Source: Burkholderia vietnamiensis LMG 10929 (GTDB lineage Bacteria; Pseudomonadota; Gammaproteobacteria; Burkholderiales; Burkholderiaceae). Taken from it: a stretch of DNA of 64,000 nucleotides. Under the pieces are notes generated by a model. The model did not search any database and was not told the origin of the DNA. It saw only the letters and a list, made by a program, of their open reading frames with translations. The number at the start of each line of letters is the position of its first letter. Positions within the stretch are counted from its first letter, which is position 1. The position numbers were made by a program, and so were the translations under genes. Shown here in pieces: positions 52,497-63,747 of the stretch. The stretch is taken from contig NZ_CP009631.1 of NCBI RefSeq assembly GCF_000959445.1, positions 1,302,001 to 1,366,000 on the forward strand. The letters run 5' to 3'.

Positions 52497-54044
52497 TTAA
52501 TCCGCAGCGCTGCCTGACAGCGGCAGGCTGATGCGCACCAGCGTGCCCGCGAGGCGCGGCGTCTGCTGGTACACGTGATCGTCGAGCGTCAGCGTGCCGC
52601 CGTGCTGCTCGGCGATCTCGCGCACGATCGACAGCCCCAGGCCGCTGCCGTCGCCTTCGCGGCCGAGGATCCGGTAGAAGCGCTCGACCACGCGGCCGCG
52701 TTCGGCCGCCGGGATGCCGGGGCCGGTGTCCTCCACTTCGAGGTGGACGCGCTGCGCGTCGCGCTCGGCGCGCACGCGCACCGTGATGCGGCCGCCGTCG
52801 GGCGTGTAGCGGATCGCGTTGTCCACCAGGTTGCCGAGCATTTCGCGCAGCATCATGGGGTTGCCGTCGACGTTGAGCGGCGCGTCGTCGTCCGGGCCTT
52901 CGTAGCCGAGGTCCATCCCCTTCGCGAGCGCGGCCTGCACCCAGTCGCGCACCGTGCGGCGCGCGAGCTCGGCGATCTCGACCGGCTCCAACGTCAGCCC
53001 GCTCGCGCGGTTCTCGGCGCGCGCCAGCGCGAGCAGTTGCGTGACGAGCCGCGCGGCCTGTTCGGAACTGGTCGCGATCTGCTCGAGCGAGCGCTGCACG
53101 TCGGGCGGCACCGGATGACGCAGCGCGAATTCGGCCTGCGTGCGCAGCCCGGCGAGCGGCGTCTTCATCTGGTGCGCGGCGTCGGCGATGAAGCGCTTCT
53201 GCAGCGCCATGTTCTGTTCGAGGCGCGCCAGCAGATCGTTGAACGACGTGACGAGCGGCTCGATCTCGGGCGGCGCGCGCTGCGCCTCGACCGGCGACAG
53301 GTCGTCGGGCCGCCGCGCGCGGATGTGCGCCTGCAGCGCGTTGAGCGGCGCGAGCCCGCGCGACAGCCCGAACCAGACGAGCAGGATCGCGAGCGGCAGG
53401 ATCACGAACTGCGGCAGGATCACGCCCTTGATGATGTCGTTCGCGAGCGCGTTGCGCTTGTCGAGCGTCTCGCCGACCTGCACGAGCACCGGCTGCGGGC
53501 CGCCCGGCGTCGGCAACGCGACGGTCGTGTACGCGACGCGCACGTCGTTGCCGCGCAGCAGATCGTCGCGGAACACGACGACGCCCGGCGGCGGCCGGTC
53601 TTCTTCGCGCGGCAGCGGCATGTCGGCCTCGCCCGCGACCAGCTCGCCGCGCGTGCCGAGCACCTGGAAATACACGCTGTCGACGTTGTCCGCGCGCAGG
53701 AAGTCGCGCGTCTGCTGCGGCAGCGTCAGCTCGGCGACGCCGTTGACCGGGTGGATCTGCCGCGCGAGCACGTACGCGTTGGTCTCCAGCGCGCGATCGA
53801 ACGGGCCGTTGGCGATCGTCTTCGCGACCAGATAGGTGACGGCGATGCTCATCGGCCACAACAACAGGAGCGGCGCGAGCATCCAGTCGAGGATCTCGCC
53901 GAACAGCGAGCGCGGGCGCGCGGCCTCGGGCGTCTCGGTTTCGTCGGGCGGCGCGAACGGGTTCTCGTAGCGCGCATCGCGCGCGGCGTCGGCGGCGGAC
54001 GGTTGTTCGCCGGCCGAAGGGCGGGAATGGACCGGCGAGGCCAT
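52497..54044 (-). CDS. sensor histidine kinase (TctE/QseC-like)
   Basis: 515 residues. Two membrane segments (MLAPLLLLWPMSIAVTYLVA and ILPQFVILPLAILLVWFGLS) flank a ~130-residue periplasmic sensor; HAMP follows. H-box DAAHQMKTPLAGLRTQAEF has the phosphorylated His, N-box MLGNLVDNAIRYTPDGG, G1 EDTGPGIP, and G2 GSGLGLSIVREIAEQHGG. It starts 17 bp after the response-regulator stop, forming an operon. The 215 bp before it on the left (52281-52496) hold no gene. Confidence 0.92.
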   Translation of the reverse strand: MASPVHSRPSAGEQPSAADAARDARYENPFAPPDETETPEAARPRSLFGEILDWMLAPLLLLWPMSIAVTYLVAKTIANGPFDRALETNAYVLARQIHPVNGVAELTLPQQTRDFLRADNVDSVYFQVLGTRGELVAGEADMPLPREEDRPPPGVVVFRDDLLRGNDVRVAYTTVALPTPGGPQPVLVQVGETLDKRNALANDIIKGVILPQFVILPLAILLVWFGLSRGLAPLNALQAHIRARRPDDLSPVEAQRAPPEIEPLVTSFNDLLARLEQNMALQKRFIADAAHQMKTPLAGLRTQAEFALRHPVPPDVQRSLEQIATSSEQAARLVTQLLALARAENRASGLTLEPVEIAELARRTVRDWVQAALAKGMDLGYEGPDDDAPLNVDGNPMMLREMLGNLVDNAIRYTPDGGRITVRVRAERDAQRVHLEVEDTGPGIPAAERGRVVERFYRILGREGDGSGLGLSIVREIAEQHGGTLTLDDHVYQQTPRLAGTLVRISLPLSGSAAD

Positions 54045-54061
54045 CGCGGCGACGGCCGGGC

Positions 54062-54793
54062 TCAGCGCAGCGGCGTGCCGGCCGCCGCGGGCGGCGCAGC
54101 GGCAGCCGGGTCGGCCGGCGCCGCGGGCGCGGCTTTCTCGAGGCAGTAGCCGAGGCCGCGCACGGTGGAGATCCGCACGCCGCTCGGCTCGATCTTCTTG
54201 CGCAGCCGGTGTACGTACACTTCGATCGCGTTGTTGCTGACTTCCTCGCCCCACTCGCACAGATGGTCGACGAGCTGCTCTTTCGACACGAGCCGGCCGA
54301 TGCGCTGCAGCAGCACTTCGAGCAGCCCGAGCTCGCGCGCGGACAGGTCGAGCACGCGCTCGTTCGCATACGCGATGCGGCCGACCTGGTCGAACGCGAG
54401 CGAGCCGTGGCGCACGACGGTCGGGCCGCCGCCGGCGCCGCGCCGGGTCAGCGCGCGCACGCGCGCCTCGAGCTCGTTGAGCGCGAACGGCTTGGCCATG
54501 TAGTCGTCGGCGCCGAGGTCGAGCCCCTTCACGCGCTCGTCGACGCTGTCGGCGGCCGTCAGGATCAGCACGGGGAGGTTGGAATTGCGCGCGCGCAGGC
54601 GCTTGAGCACGTCGAGCCCGGACATTTTCGGCAACCCGAGATCGAGGATCAGGAGGTCGAAGCTTTGCATCGACAGGGCGGTATCGGCGTCGACGCCGGT
54701 CTTCACGTGGTCGACCGCATAGCCCGATTGGCGGAGTGACCGGGTGAGGCCGTCCGCGAGTATGCTGTCGTCTTCGGCGATGAGAATTCGCAT
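54062..54793 (-). CDS. OmpR-family response regulator
   Basis: 243 residues. Receiver domain with acidic pocket MRILIAEDDSILADGL, phospho-acceptor in LLILDLGLPKMSG, conserved Thr/Lys (LTAADS, MAKPFALNELEARV), and a C-terminal winged helix (NNAIEVYVHRLRKKIEPSGVRISTVRGLGYCLE). An Ala/Pro-rich tail of ~25 residues follows. Partner of the adjacent kinase; resembles TctD/QseB. It is divergent from recA. Confidence 0.93.
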   Translation of the reverse strand: MRILIAEDDSILADGLTRSLRQSGYAVDHVKTGVDADTALSMQSFDLLILDLGLPKMSGLDVLKRLRARNSNLPVLILTAADSVDERVKGLDLGADDYMAKPFALNELEARVRALTRRGAGGGPTVVRHGSLAFDQVGRIAYANERVLDLSARELGLLEVLLQRIGRLVSKEQLVDHLCEWGEEVSNNAIEVYVHRLRKKIEPSGVRISTVRGLGYCLEKAAPAAPADPAAAAPPAAAGTPLR

Positions 54794-54890
54794 GTTGCTG
54801 ACCGATGGCCGGCGGGCGGGCGCGCCGGCGCGGCTGTCTCCGAACTGATCCGTGTACAACGCAGCCTGCATTGCGGGCTTGCATAAAACA

Positions 54891-54906
54891 CTGTTTTTTT
54901 ATACAG
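54891..54906. promoter_or_regulatory. LexA (SOS) box upstream of recA
   Basis: CTGT-N8-ACAG, embedded in the longer palindrome ACACTGT...ACAGTGT. This is the LexA operator consensus of proteobacteria, ~75 bp before recA, so recA is SOS-induced. Confidence 0.93.
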
Positions 54907-54981
54907 TGTCTGCATTCGTGGGCAGCGCTTGAAGCGGGCGCGCCTCTGACAGACGCTGCTCATCATAGCAAAGGACGATTC

Positions 54982-56051
<1,070 letters not shown>

Positions 56052-56052
<1 letters not shown>

Positions 56053-56909
56053 TGGCAGGGCGCCGAGGGCAGGCCGGCGAACCGGAAGCGAGCGACACGT
56101 CCGACGTGACGGGGCGCTCCGGCCGGCGAGCCGCATCCTCGGGCACCGACCGGCGCAGCGCGGGCAGTCGTGCCGCGCATCGCACCGAAACGAGGGCATC
56201 CGACGATGCCCTCGTTTCGTTTGAGATTGCGCCGCCGGTCGATCCGTTCGACGACGACGAATCGTTCGATGCGCACGACCGGTCGCGTCGGCGCGTGTCG
56301 GGCATCGGCATCCTCGGCGCGCGCGCGGCCGATGCCGCGGCGCCGGTCACGGAAGATGTCTACACGCGCAGCAGTCAGCATCCGCGCCGCACGCGTCGCG
56401 CGTCCGGCGGTGCTGCCGGCGAGCCTTCCGCCACCGCCGAGCGCAAATCGTCGAAGCCGCCGCGCTCGCTGAAGGGCCGCGCGCTCGGCTATCTGTCGCG
56501 GCGCGAGTACAGCCGCGCGGAGCTGGCCCGCAAGCTCGCACCGTACGTCGGCGAGGACGAATCCGTCGAGCCGGTGCTCGATGCGCTGGAGCAGGAAGGC
56601 TGGCTGTCCGACGCGCGCTTTGCCGAGAGCCTCGTGCATCGTCGCGCATCGCGTGTCGGCGTCGCGCGCATCGTGAGCGAACTGAAGCGCCATGCAGTCG
56701 GCGACACGCTCGTCGAAGAAGTGAATGCTCAATTGCGCGAGACCGAATTGACCCGCGCGCAGGCCGTCTGGCGCAAGAAATTCGGTGCGCTGCCGCAAAC
56801 TCCGGCGGAGCGCGCGAAGCAGGCGCGCTTTCTCGCGGCGCGGGGCTTCTCGAGCGCGACCATCGTGAAGTTGCTGAAGGCCGGCGACGATCTCCCGATC
56901 GACGACTGA
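56052..56909 (+). CDS. recX: RecX regulator with long N-terminal extension
   Basis: The ATG at 56052 overlaps the recA stop and gives 285 residues. The RecX three-helix repeats begin near residue 135 (LKGRALGYLSRREYSRAELARKL) and continue (VEPVLDALEQEGWLSDARFAESLV). Typical RecX is ~150 residues, so ~135 N-terminal residues are extra: acidic, basic and low-complexity (DRSRRRVSGIG, HPRRTRRASGG). A perfect hairpin with a T-rich end (56188-56217) lies inside this extension; there is no in-frame ATG between it and the RecX domain, though a GTG exists near 56297. RecX limits RecA filament growth. Confidence 0.85.
56188..56217 (+). terminator. hairpin inside the recX 5' region, attenuator candidate
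   Basis: AAACGAGGGCATC (56188-56200), CGAC loop, GATGCCCTCGTTT (56205-56217): a perfect 13-bp stem, followed by CGTTTG. It has the form of a recA terminator, yet lies ~135 bp into the annotated recX frame. Partial read-through would set the recA/recX ratio. Confidence 0.75.
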
Positions 56910-57055
56910 CGGGCTCCGTCGCGCGCGCTGCGCGCGATTTTGCTGCAACGCAACCGCTTCCGGACAGGCGGGAATACCCGCCGTCGCGCGCCCATGCCTC
57001 AGATACCCAATATGCTAAAATCCACGGGTTTTCCTCTTCGGCCTCAACCTCCAGC

Positions 57056-57664
57056 ATGCCGCTATCCGAGCCCGTGCCCCGTCAGTTGCGACATCGACGC
57101 GCAATCCGAGCGGAAGCCTACGAGCGCGGCGACGGCTTGTGGGACATCGAAGCCTGCCTGACCGATCACAAGCCGCGCGATGTTGCGCTTGCGTCGGGCA
57201 TTCGGCCCCAGGGCTTGCCGATTCACGAACTCTGGCTGCGCGTGACCATCGATCGTGACCTCAATGTCGTCGACGCCGAAGCGTCCTCGGAATGGGTTCC
57301 CTATCCCGGTCACTGCCAATCTGCTCCTCCCGCCTATCGGGCCCTCATCGGGCTCAACCTCTTCCGCAATTTCCGCCGTAACGCGAACCGGCTGCTCGCC
57401 GGCGTCGCAGGCTGCTCCCACCTCACCGAACTGTGCGCCGTGCTGCCGACGGCGGCGATCCAGGCGTTCGCCGGTGACGTGTGGAACGTGCGCGAGGAAG
57501 GCGGCGAAGGGCCGGGCCACGGCGTGGAGCACGTCGAGCCGCCGTTCCAGCTCGGCCGCTGCCAGGCGTTGCGGTTCGACGGCGAAGTCGTGCGGCAGTA
57601 TTACCCGCGCTGGTATGGTCCGATCCGGCCCGATATGCGCGTTGAAGGCAGCACGAAGGAATGA
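57056..57664 (+). CDS. DUF2889-family protein
   Basis: 202 residues. RHRRAIRAEAYERGDGLWDIEACLTDHKP near the start, HELWLRVTIDRDLNVVDAEA and HCQSAPPAYRALIGLNLFRNF match DUF2889, found mostly in beta-proteobacteria. Function unknown. A -10-like TATGCTAAAAT lies ~45 bp upstream, so it probably has its own promoter. Confidence 0.82.
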   Translation: MPLSEPVPRQLRHRRAIRAEAYERGDGLWDIEACLTDHKPRDVALASGIRPQGLPIHELWLRVTIDRDLNVVDAEASSEWVPYPGHCQSAPPAYRALIGLNLFRNFRRNANRLLAGVAGCSHLTELCAVLPTAAIQAFAGDVWNVREEGGEGPGHGVEHVEPPFQLGRCQALRFDGEVVRQYYPRWYGPIRPDMRVEGSTKE

Positions 57665-57732
57665 ACGGAAATCATTCGAAGAAGCGTCTTAAGCGACATT
57701 TCATCCATCTCTCAGACTGAAGGGAATCACGC

Positions 57733-58899
57733 ATGAAGATTCACGAGTACCAGGGTAAGGAAATCCTGCGGAAATTCGGAGTCGCGGTACCGCGCGGCAA
57801 GCCGGCGTTCTCGGTTGACGAGGCCGTCAAGGTGGCAGAAGAGCTGGGCGGCCCGGTGTGGGTCGTGAAGGCTCAGATTCACGCGGGTGGTCGCGGCAAG
57901 GGCGGCGGCGTGAAAGTCGCGAAGACGATCGAGCAGGTTCGCGAATACGCGAACCAGATCCTCGGCATGCAGCTCGTTACGCACCAAACGGGTCCGGAAG
58001 GCCAGAAGGTCAACCGTCTGCTGATCGAAGAAGGCGCCGACATCAAGCAGGAGCTGTACGTCAGCCTCGTCGTCGATCGCGTGTCGCAAAAGATCGTTCT
58101 GATGGGTTCGAGCGAAGGCGGCATGGACATCGAGGAAGTTGCGGAAAAGCATCCGGAACTGATCCACAAGGTCATCGTCGAGCCGTCGACGGGCCTGCTC
58201 GACGCGCAGGCGGACGACCTCGCCGCGAAGATCGGCGTGCCGGCTGCATCGATCCCGCAAGCGCGCACGATCCTGCAAGGCCTGTACAAGGCATTCTGGG
58301 AAACCGACGCGTCGCTCGCCGAAATCAACCCGCTGAACGTTTCCGGCGACGGCAAGGTCACCGCACTCGACGCGAAGTTCAACTTCGACTCGAACGCGCT
58401 GTTCCGCCACCCGGAAATCGTCGCGTACCGCGATCTCGACGAAGAAGATCCGGCTGAAATCGAAGCATCGAAGTTCGATCTCGCGTACATCTCGCTCGAC
58501 GGCAACATCGGCTGCCTCGTGAACGGCGCAGGCCTCGCGATGGCGACGATGGACACGATCAAGCTGTTCGGCGGCGAGCCGGCGAACTTCCTGGACGTCG
58601 GCGGCGGCGCGACGACCGAGAAGGTCACCGAAGCGTTCAAGCTGATGCTGAAGAACCCGGGCCTGAAGGCGATCCTCGTGAACATCTTCGGCGGCATCAT
58701 GCGCTGCGACGTGATCGCGGAAGGCGTGATCGCCGGTTCGAAGGCCGTGAACCTGAACGTGCCGCTCGTCGTGCGCATGAAGGGCACGAACGAGGACCTC
58801 GGCAAGAAGATGCTGGCCGATTCGGGCCTGCCGATCATCTCGGCAGACAGCATGGAAGAGGCTGCGCAGAAGGTCGTCGCGGCTGCGGCAGGCAAGTAA
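57733..58899 (+). CDS. sucC: succinyl-CoA synthetase beta subunit
   Basis: 388 residues, the normal length. An ATP-grasp domain opens [20 protein letters not shown] and includes [19 protein letters not shown]; the CoA-ligase part has [19 protein letters not shown] and [21 protein letters not shown]-cycle step giving ATP or GTP from succinyl-CoA. Operon with sucD, 68 bp downstream. Confidence 0.98.
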   Translation: MKIHEYQGKEILRKFGVAVPRGKPAFSVDEAVKVAEELGGPVWVVKAQIHAGGRGKGGGVKVAKTIEQVREYANQILGMQLVTHQTGPEGQKVNRLLIEEGADIKQELYVSLVVDRVSQKIVLMGSSEGGMDIEEVAEKHPELIHKVIVEPSTGLLDAQADDLAAKIGVPAASIPQARTILQGLYKAFWETDASLAEINPLNVSGDGKVTALDAKFNFDSNALFRHPEIVAYRDLDEEDPAEIEASKFDLAYISLDGNIGCLVNGAGLAMATMDTIKLFGGEPANFLDVGGGATTEKVTEAFKLMLKNPGLKAILVNIFGGIMRCDVIAEGVIAGSKAVNLNVPLVVRMKGTNEDLGKKMLADSGLPIISADSMEEAAQKVVAAAAGK

Positions 58900-58967
58900 G
58901 CGCGCTCAATGAACACGCATGGCGGCGCGGTGTGCACGCGACGCCAATCGAACAGAGGTCAAAATAC

Positions 58968-59849
58968 ATGTCGATTCTGATCAACAAGGACACGAAGGTC
59001 ATCACGCAGGGCATTACCGGCAAGACCGGTCAGTTCCATACGCGCGCCTGCCGTGAATATGCAAACGGCCGCGAAGCGTTCGTCGCGGGCGTGAACCCGA
59101 AGAAGGCCGGCGAAGATTTCGAAGGCATTCCGATCTACGCAAGCGTCAAGGAAGCGAAGGCTGAAACCGGCGCGACCGTGTCGGTCATCTACGTTCCGCC
59201 GGCAGGCGCAGCTGCAGCGATCTGGGAAGCGGTCGAAGCCGACCTCGATCTCGCGATCTGCATCACCGAAGGCATTCCGGTGCGCGACATGATCGAAGTG
59301 AAGGACCGCATGCGTCGCGAAGGCCGCAAGACGCTGCTGCTCGGGCCGAACTGCCCGGGCACGATCACGCCGGACGAGCTCAAGATCGGCATCATGCCGG
59401 GCCACATCCACCGCAAGGGCCGCATCGGTGTCGTGTCGCGTTCGGGCACGCTGACGTATGAAGCCGTTGCGCAACTGACGGCACTCGGCCTCGGCCAGTC
59501 GTCGGCGGTCGGTATCGGCGGCGACCCGATCAACGGTCTGAAGCACATCGACGTGATGCAGATGTTCAACGACGATCCGGATACGGATGCGGTCGTGATG
59601 ATCGGCGAAATCGGCGGTCCGGATGAAGCCAACGCCGCTCAGTGGATCAAGGACAACATGAAGAAGCCGGTGGTCGGCTTCATCGCGGGCGTCACGGCGC
59701 CTCCGGGCAAGCGCATGGGCCACGCCGGCGCGCTGATCTCGGGCGGTGCGGACACGGCCGAAGCGAAGCTGGAAATCATGGAAGCGTGCGGCATCACCGT
59801 CACGCGCAACCCGTCGGAAATGGGCCGTCTGCTCAAGAAGGCGCTGTAA
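58968..59849 (+). CDS. sucD: succinyl-CoA synthetase alpha subunit
   Basis: 293 residues. CoA-binding domain starts [20 protein letters not shown], the phosphorylated His lies in the conserved [10 protein letters not shown], and [20 protein letters not shown] is typical. The ATG at 58968 has a GAGGTC upstream. Partner of sucC; a strong terminator closes the operon. Confidence 0.98.
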   Translation: MSILINKDTKVITQGITGKTGQFHTRACREYANGREAFVAGVNPKKAGEDFEGIPIYASVKEAKAETGATVSVIYVPPAGAAAAIWEAVEADLDLAICITEGIPVRDMIEVKDRMRREGRKTLLLGPNCPGTITPDELKIGIMPGHIHRKGRIGVVSRSGTLTYEAVAQLTALGLGQSSAVGIGGDPINGLKHIDVMQMFNDDPDTDAVVMIGEIGGPDEANAAQWIKDNMKKPVVGFIAGVTAPPGKRMGHAGALISGGADTAEAKLEIMEACGITVTRNPSEMGRLLKKAL

Positions 59850-59875
59850 GTTCCGCGTGGTTCGTCCTGCAAGAA

Positions 59876-59899
59876 ACGCCGGCCCAGCCGGCGTTTTTT
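59876..59899 (+). terminator. Rho-independent terminator of sucCD
   Basis: ACGCCGGC cca GCCGGCGT followed by TTTTTT. Perfect 8-bp stem with a 3-nt loop directly after sucD. Confidence 0.95.
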
Positions 59900-60008
59900 G
59901 TTATGCTCGCGAAATTAATTTGTAAGCCGGGGCGCATGCGCACTGCGTGTGCCGACGACCAACCGGGCCGCCCGTCGGGCGGCCGTCATCCTGCACCTGC
60001 CGCCACTC

Positions 60009-60713
60009 ATGCCTGAATTCCTGACGTCGCTGCACTGGGGCGCCGTGTTGCAGATCGTCGTCATCGACATCCTGCTCGGCGGCGACAACGCGGTCGTGAT
60101 CGCGCTCGCGTGCCGCAACCTGCCGGCCAATCAGCGGCTGCGCGGCGTCGTGTGGGGCACGGCCGGCGCGATCATGCTGCGCGTCGCGCTGATCGCATTT
60201 GCAGTCACACTGCTCGACGTGCCGTTCCTGAAATTCGGCGGCGGCCTGCTGTTGCTGTGGATCGGCATCAAGCTGATGGCGCCGGCCGCCGACGCGCACG
60301 ACAACGTCAAGCCGGCCGATCGGCTGTGGGACGCGGTGAAGACGATCGTGCTCGCCGACGCCGTGATGAGCCTCGACAATGTGATCGCGATCGCGGGCGC
60401 GGCCGAGCAGGCCGATCCGCAGCACCGGCTGGCGCTGGTGATCTTCGGGCTGATCGTGAGCGTGCCGATCATCGTGTGGGGCAGCACGCTGGTGCTGCGG
60501 CTGCTCGATCGCTTCCCGATCATCGTCGCGTTCGGCGCCGGCCTGCTCGGCTGGATCGCGGGCGGTTTGATGGTCCACGATCCGGTCGGCGATGGCTGGC
60601 CGGTGCTCGATACGCCGGCCGCGATCTACGGCGCGAGCATTGCCGGCGCGCTGTTCGTCGTCGCCGCCGGCTTCCTGCTGCGGCGCCGCCGCGGCATCCC
60701 GCAAGCGCATTGA
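60009..60713 (+). CDS. TerC-family integral membrane protein (YjbE type)
   Basis: 234 residues with about seven membrane helices. The metal-site signatures [20 protein letters not shown] and [19 protein letters not shown] are the paired DN motifs of TerC/YjbE/Alx proteins, which are linked to metal (manganese) export. Start at 60009 ([11 protein letters not shown]); a GTG at 59949 would add 20 basic residues. Confidence 0.9.
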   Translation: MPEFLTSLHWGAVLQIVVIDILLGGDNAVVIALACRNLPANQRLRGVVWGTAGAIMLRVALIAFAVTLLDVPFLKFGGGLLLLWIGIKLMAPAADAHDNVKPADRLWDAVKTIVLADAVMSLDNVIAIAGAAEQADPQHRLALVIFGLIVSVPIIVWGSTLVLRLLDRFPIIVAFGAGLLGWIAGGLMVHDPVGDGWPVLDTPAAIYGASIAGALFVVAAGFLLRRRRGIPQAH

Positions 60714-60766
60714 CGGTTGGCCGTCAGGCCGAGTGTCGGCCGCGCGGCCCGCTGGCTACGATCGAA

Positions 60767-60794
60767 ACGCCTGCCCGATTCGGCAGGCGTTTTT
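60767..60794 (+). terminator. Rho-independent terminator between the TerC-family gene and the pilin gene
   Basis: ACGCCTGCC / GGCAGGCGT, 9-bp perfect stem and 6-nt loop followed by TTTTT. Confidence 0.92.
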
Positions 60795-60811
60795 CGTTTC
60801 TGGAGCCAGTC

Positions 60812-61408
60812 ATGTTCGAAGCCTTTTCCGTTTCCCTGTTTCGTCGCTTTGCCGCCGATATGCGGCGCGCGCGCCGGCCGGTGCCGCGCTGGCATCCGGC
60901 CGGCTTCACGCTGATCGAGCTGATGATCGTGCTCGCGATCGTCGGCGTGATCGCCGCCTACGCGATACCCGCTTATCAGGATTACCTCGCGCGTTCGCGG
61001 GTGGGCGAGGGGCTCGCCCTTGCGTCGTCCGCGCGCCTTGCGGTGGCCGACAACGCCGCGAGCGGCGCGGCCCTCGACGGCGGCTACAGCGCGCCGGCCG
61101 CGACCCGCAACGTCGAATCCGTTCGGATCGACGGCGACACCGGCCAGATCACGGTTGCGTTCACGGCCCGCGTCGCCGCGGCGGGCGCGAATACGCTGGT
61201 GCTGGTGCCGTCGGCGCCGGACAAGGCCGACGCGCCGACCGCACGCGTGCCGCTCAAAAAGGGGACGATGCAGGCCGGCGCGATCGCGTGGGAGTGTTTT
61301 GCCGGCGGCAAGGACGCTTCGTCGCTGCCGGCGCCCGGCGCAGGCCCGATGCCGGCCGAGGCGGCGACCTTGCCTGCGAAATATGCACCGGCGGAATGCC
61401 GCGCGTAA
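60812..61408 (+). CDS. pilA: type IV pilin (PilA-like)
   Basis: 198 residues. The prepilin peptidase site is [21 protein letters not shown], with Glu5 and the long hydrophobic N-terminal helix. The leader before the cleavage site is unusually long (~31 residues, very basic: [17 protein letters not shown]), while class IVa pilins have about 6-8. The C-terminal part ends with a Cys pair (WECFAGG and APAECRA), the D-region loop. The glycosylation gene pglL lies directly downstream. Confidence 0.88.
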   Translation: MFEAFSVSLFRRFAADMRRARRPVPRWHPAGFTLIELMIVLAIVGVIAAYAIPAYQDYLARSRVGEGLALASSARLAVADNAASGAALDGGYSAPAATRNVESVRIDGDTGQITVAFTARVAAAGANTLVLVPSAPDKADAPTARVPLKKGTMQAGAIAWECFAGGKDASSLPAPGAGPMPAEAATLPAKYAPAECRA

Positions 61409-61561
61409 CGGCAGGCATGCGCGGGATGGTGCGGGCGGCACGCATCGCGGGGTGCCGGCCGGCCCGGGCCGGCCGCACATGGCGGCTGCCGGGGCGACGG
61501 CTCCCGCACAGAGTGGGGAAAGTTTTGTATAGTGCGCCGGTTGCTGACATCCGGTTCGCTC

Positions 61562-63340
61562 ATGCCTTCTACTTTTTCCCGCTCGTTGTCGCTCGTTGCG
61601 CTGGCTGTCGCGCTGATCGTGCCGTACTCGATCACGAACCATACGTATCCGATTCCGACGTTCTATTCCGAGTTCGCCGCGCTGGTGCTGTATCTGCTGG
61701 TCGGGGTTTCCGTCGTGCTGCTCGCGCGCACCGGCCGCCCGGCCGAACCGTTCGCGGCGCCGGCCGCATTCGTCGCGCCGCTCGGGTTTGGCGCGGTGCT
61801 GCTCGCGCAGGTCGCGCTGTTGCCGCTGAAGGTGCCGTCGATGAACTGGCTGGCGCTCGGCTATCTGGCCGCGGCGCTGGTCGCGATGCAGGCCGGCTAC
61901 ATGCTCGCGCGCGGGGGGCTCGCCGAAGCCACCGCCCGGATGATGGCGGGCGCGTTGCTCGTGGGCGGAGTGTTCGCGGTTGCGACCCAGATCGTCCAGT
62001 TGTTCCATTTCGAGTCCGCGCTGTCGCCGTTCGTCGTGGTGTACAGCATCGCGGTCGACCGCCGGCCGTACGGCAACATGGCGCAGGCGAACCACCTCGC
62101 GACCTATATCGCGTTCGCGCTCGCCGGCGCGCTTTATCTGGTGCAGACCCGCCGCCTCGCGGTGTGGGCATGGCTCGCGCTGTCGATCGTGCTGTCGGCC
62201 GGGCTTGCGCTGACCGTGTCGCGCGGGCCGTGGCTGCAGGTTGCGGTGATGGTCGTCGCCGGTTTCTGGATGGCATGGGTCGAGTCGCGCCGTGCGCCGG
62301 GCAATCGCCGTGCGTGGCTGATCCCGGTCGTGCTGGCGCTGGCGTTCGTCGCGGTGAACGTCGCGGTGCGCTGGGCCAACGTGCATTTCCATCTGGGGCT
62401 CGCCGAATCGGCGGCCGAGCGCATGCGCGACGCGGGCCAGATTGCGCCGCGCCTTGCGCTGTGGAAGTACGGGCTCGCGATGTTCCGCGAGCATCCGCTG
62501 CTCGGCGTCGGCTGGGGCGAATTCCCGTCGCACCAGTTCGCGCTTGCGCGCGCGCTCGGCGGCGTCGAGATCGCGAACAACTCGCACGACATCTTCATCG
62601 ACCTGCTCGCGAAGTCGGGCCTCGTCGGCCTCGGCGTGCTGGCCCTCGCGCTCGTCGCGTGGTTCGTGCGTGCGGTGCGCGCGCCGCAGTCGAGCACGCG
62701 CGTGTTCGGTTTCGCGCTGATCGGCGTGCTGCTGATGCACGCGCTCGTCGAGTATCCGCAGCAGTACATGTTCTTCCTGCTGCCGGCGATGTTCGTGATC
62801 GGGCTGCTCGACGTGAAGCCGCTGCGCTGGCTGCCCGGCCGCGCGGCGTTCGCGCTGTTTGCGGTGCTGTCGGTCGGCGGCGTGCTGGCGGCGGTGCCGG
62901 TGCTGCGCGACTACCAGCGCGCCGAAGTGCTGTATTACGGCACCGAGCCGGCCGTGCAGTATCGCGATGCGCCGTCGTTGCTGTTCGGCGCGTGGGGCGA
63001 CTACGGGGCGGCGACGCTGTTGACGATTTCGCCGGACAACCTGCCGCTGAAGCTTGCCGCGCACGAGCGGGCGATCGCGCTGCTGCCCGGCGAGACGGTG
63101 CTGCGCCGTTATGCGGCGCTGCAGGCGCTGGCCGGTCGCGAAGCCGACGCGCTCGATACGGTCGAGCGGCTGCATGTGTTCGCGAAGGAATTGAAGGACT
63201 GGCCGCAGCAACTGGCGTTGCTGTACAAGCTGTGCGACGAGCAGCCGGGGCTGAAGACGTTCAAGGCAGCCGTCGTCGCGAAGTACGGTGAAGTGCCGGC
63301 CGACGCGGAAGACGACGACTCCGAAGACGATTCGGAATAA
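61562..63340 (+). CDS. pglL: O-oligosaccharyltransferase PglL/TfpO type
   Basis: 592 residues from the ATG at 61562. About 11-13 membrane helices. The Wzy_C domain (SAGLALTVSRGPWLQVAVMV then HPLLGVGWGEFPSHQFALAR, NNSHDIFIDLLAKSGLVGLG) is shared by O-antigen ligases and bacterial O-OTases; HxxxD in NNSHDIFID is typical. The large C-terminal periplasmic part ends in an acidic tail (ADAEDDDSEDDSE). Adjacency to a pilin gene supports transfer of lipid-linked glycan to pilin and other periplasmic proteins, as known for Burkholderia PglL. Confidence 0.88.
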   Translation: MPSTFSRSLSLVALAVALIVPYSITNHTYPIPTFYSEFAALVLYLLVGVSVVLLARTGRPAEPFAAPAAFVAPLGFGAVLLAQVALLPLKVPSMNWLALGYLAAALVAMQAGYMLARGGLAEATARMMAGALLVGGVFAVATQIVQLFHFESALSPFVVVYSIAVDRRPYGNMAQANHLATYIAFALAGALYLVQTRRLAVWAWLALSIVLSAGLALTVSRGPWLQVAVMVVAGFWMAWVESRRAPGNRRAWLIPVVLALAFVAVNVAVRWANVHFHLGLAESAAERMRDAGQIAPRLALWKYGLAMFREHPLLGVGWGEFPSHQFALARALGGVEIANNSHDIFIDLLAKSGLVGLGVLALALVAWFVRAVRAPQSSTRVFGFALIGVLLMHALVEYPQQYMFFLLPAMFVIGLLDVKPLRWLPGRAAFALFAVLSVGGVLAAVPVLRDYQRAEVLYYGTEPAVQYRDAPSLLFGAWGDYGAATLLTISPDNLPLKLAAHERAIALLPGETVLRRYAALQALAGREADALDTVERLHVFAKELKDWPQQLALLYKLCDEQPGLKTFKAAVVAKYGEVPADAEDDDSEDDSE

Positions 63341-63747
63341 CGCGCGCCGCGCCGGGCGGGAAGTCCCGGCGCGCGCCGGATCGCGGTGAAGCGGCGGTGC
63401 GGTGGCGGCTCGTGACGGCGCGCACATTGCTTCCCGTCGCGAACGGGTAGCGACGGAATCGCGCGATTCGCGTCAACCATTGTCAAATCGTCGCCACGGG
63501 AAAGACGGCACGTGCACAATGCGCGGAAGCGCTCGCGTGCGCGCGGCGATGTCGGCCGCACGAGCGAGCGCAGGTCCGCAGATCCGGGAGCCTGCCTGGA
63601 ACGATCGCGGCCGATGCCACGCGCGGCCTGCGGCCGTAGCGGGCGCCGGTCCGATGGCCGCGGCGCGGGGCGATGCTGGCGGTGCGGCGGACGATGTCCG
63701 CCGGCGCGACGCTCGCCTGGAACAGTACTGAAGAACGATATTCGACC
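63341..63747. other. intergenic, nothing recognised
   Basis: About 400 bp of GC-rich DNA after pglL with no supported gene. The promoter of the following lipoprotein gene presumably lies in 63650-63740. Confidence 0.45.

Noticed and set aside
60592..63427. Very long frames on both strands over pilA and pglL
   Set aside because: Shadows of pilin and PglL, which carry clear family signatures in the other frame.
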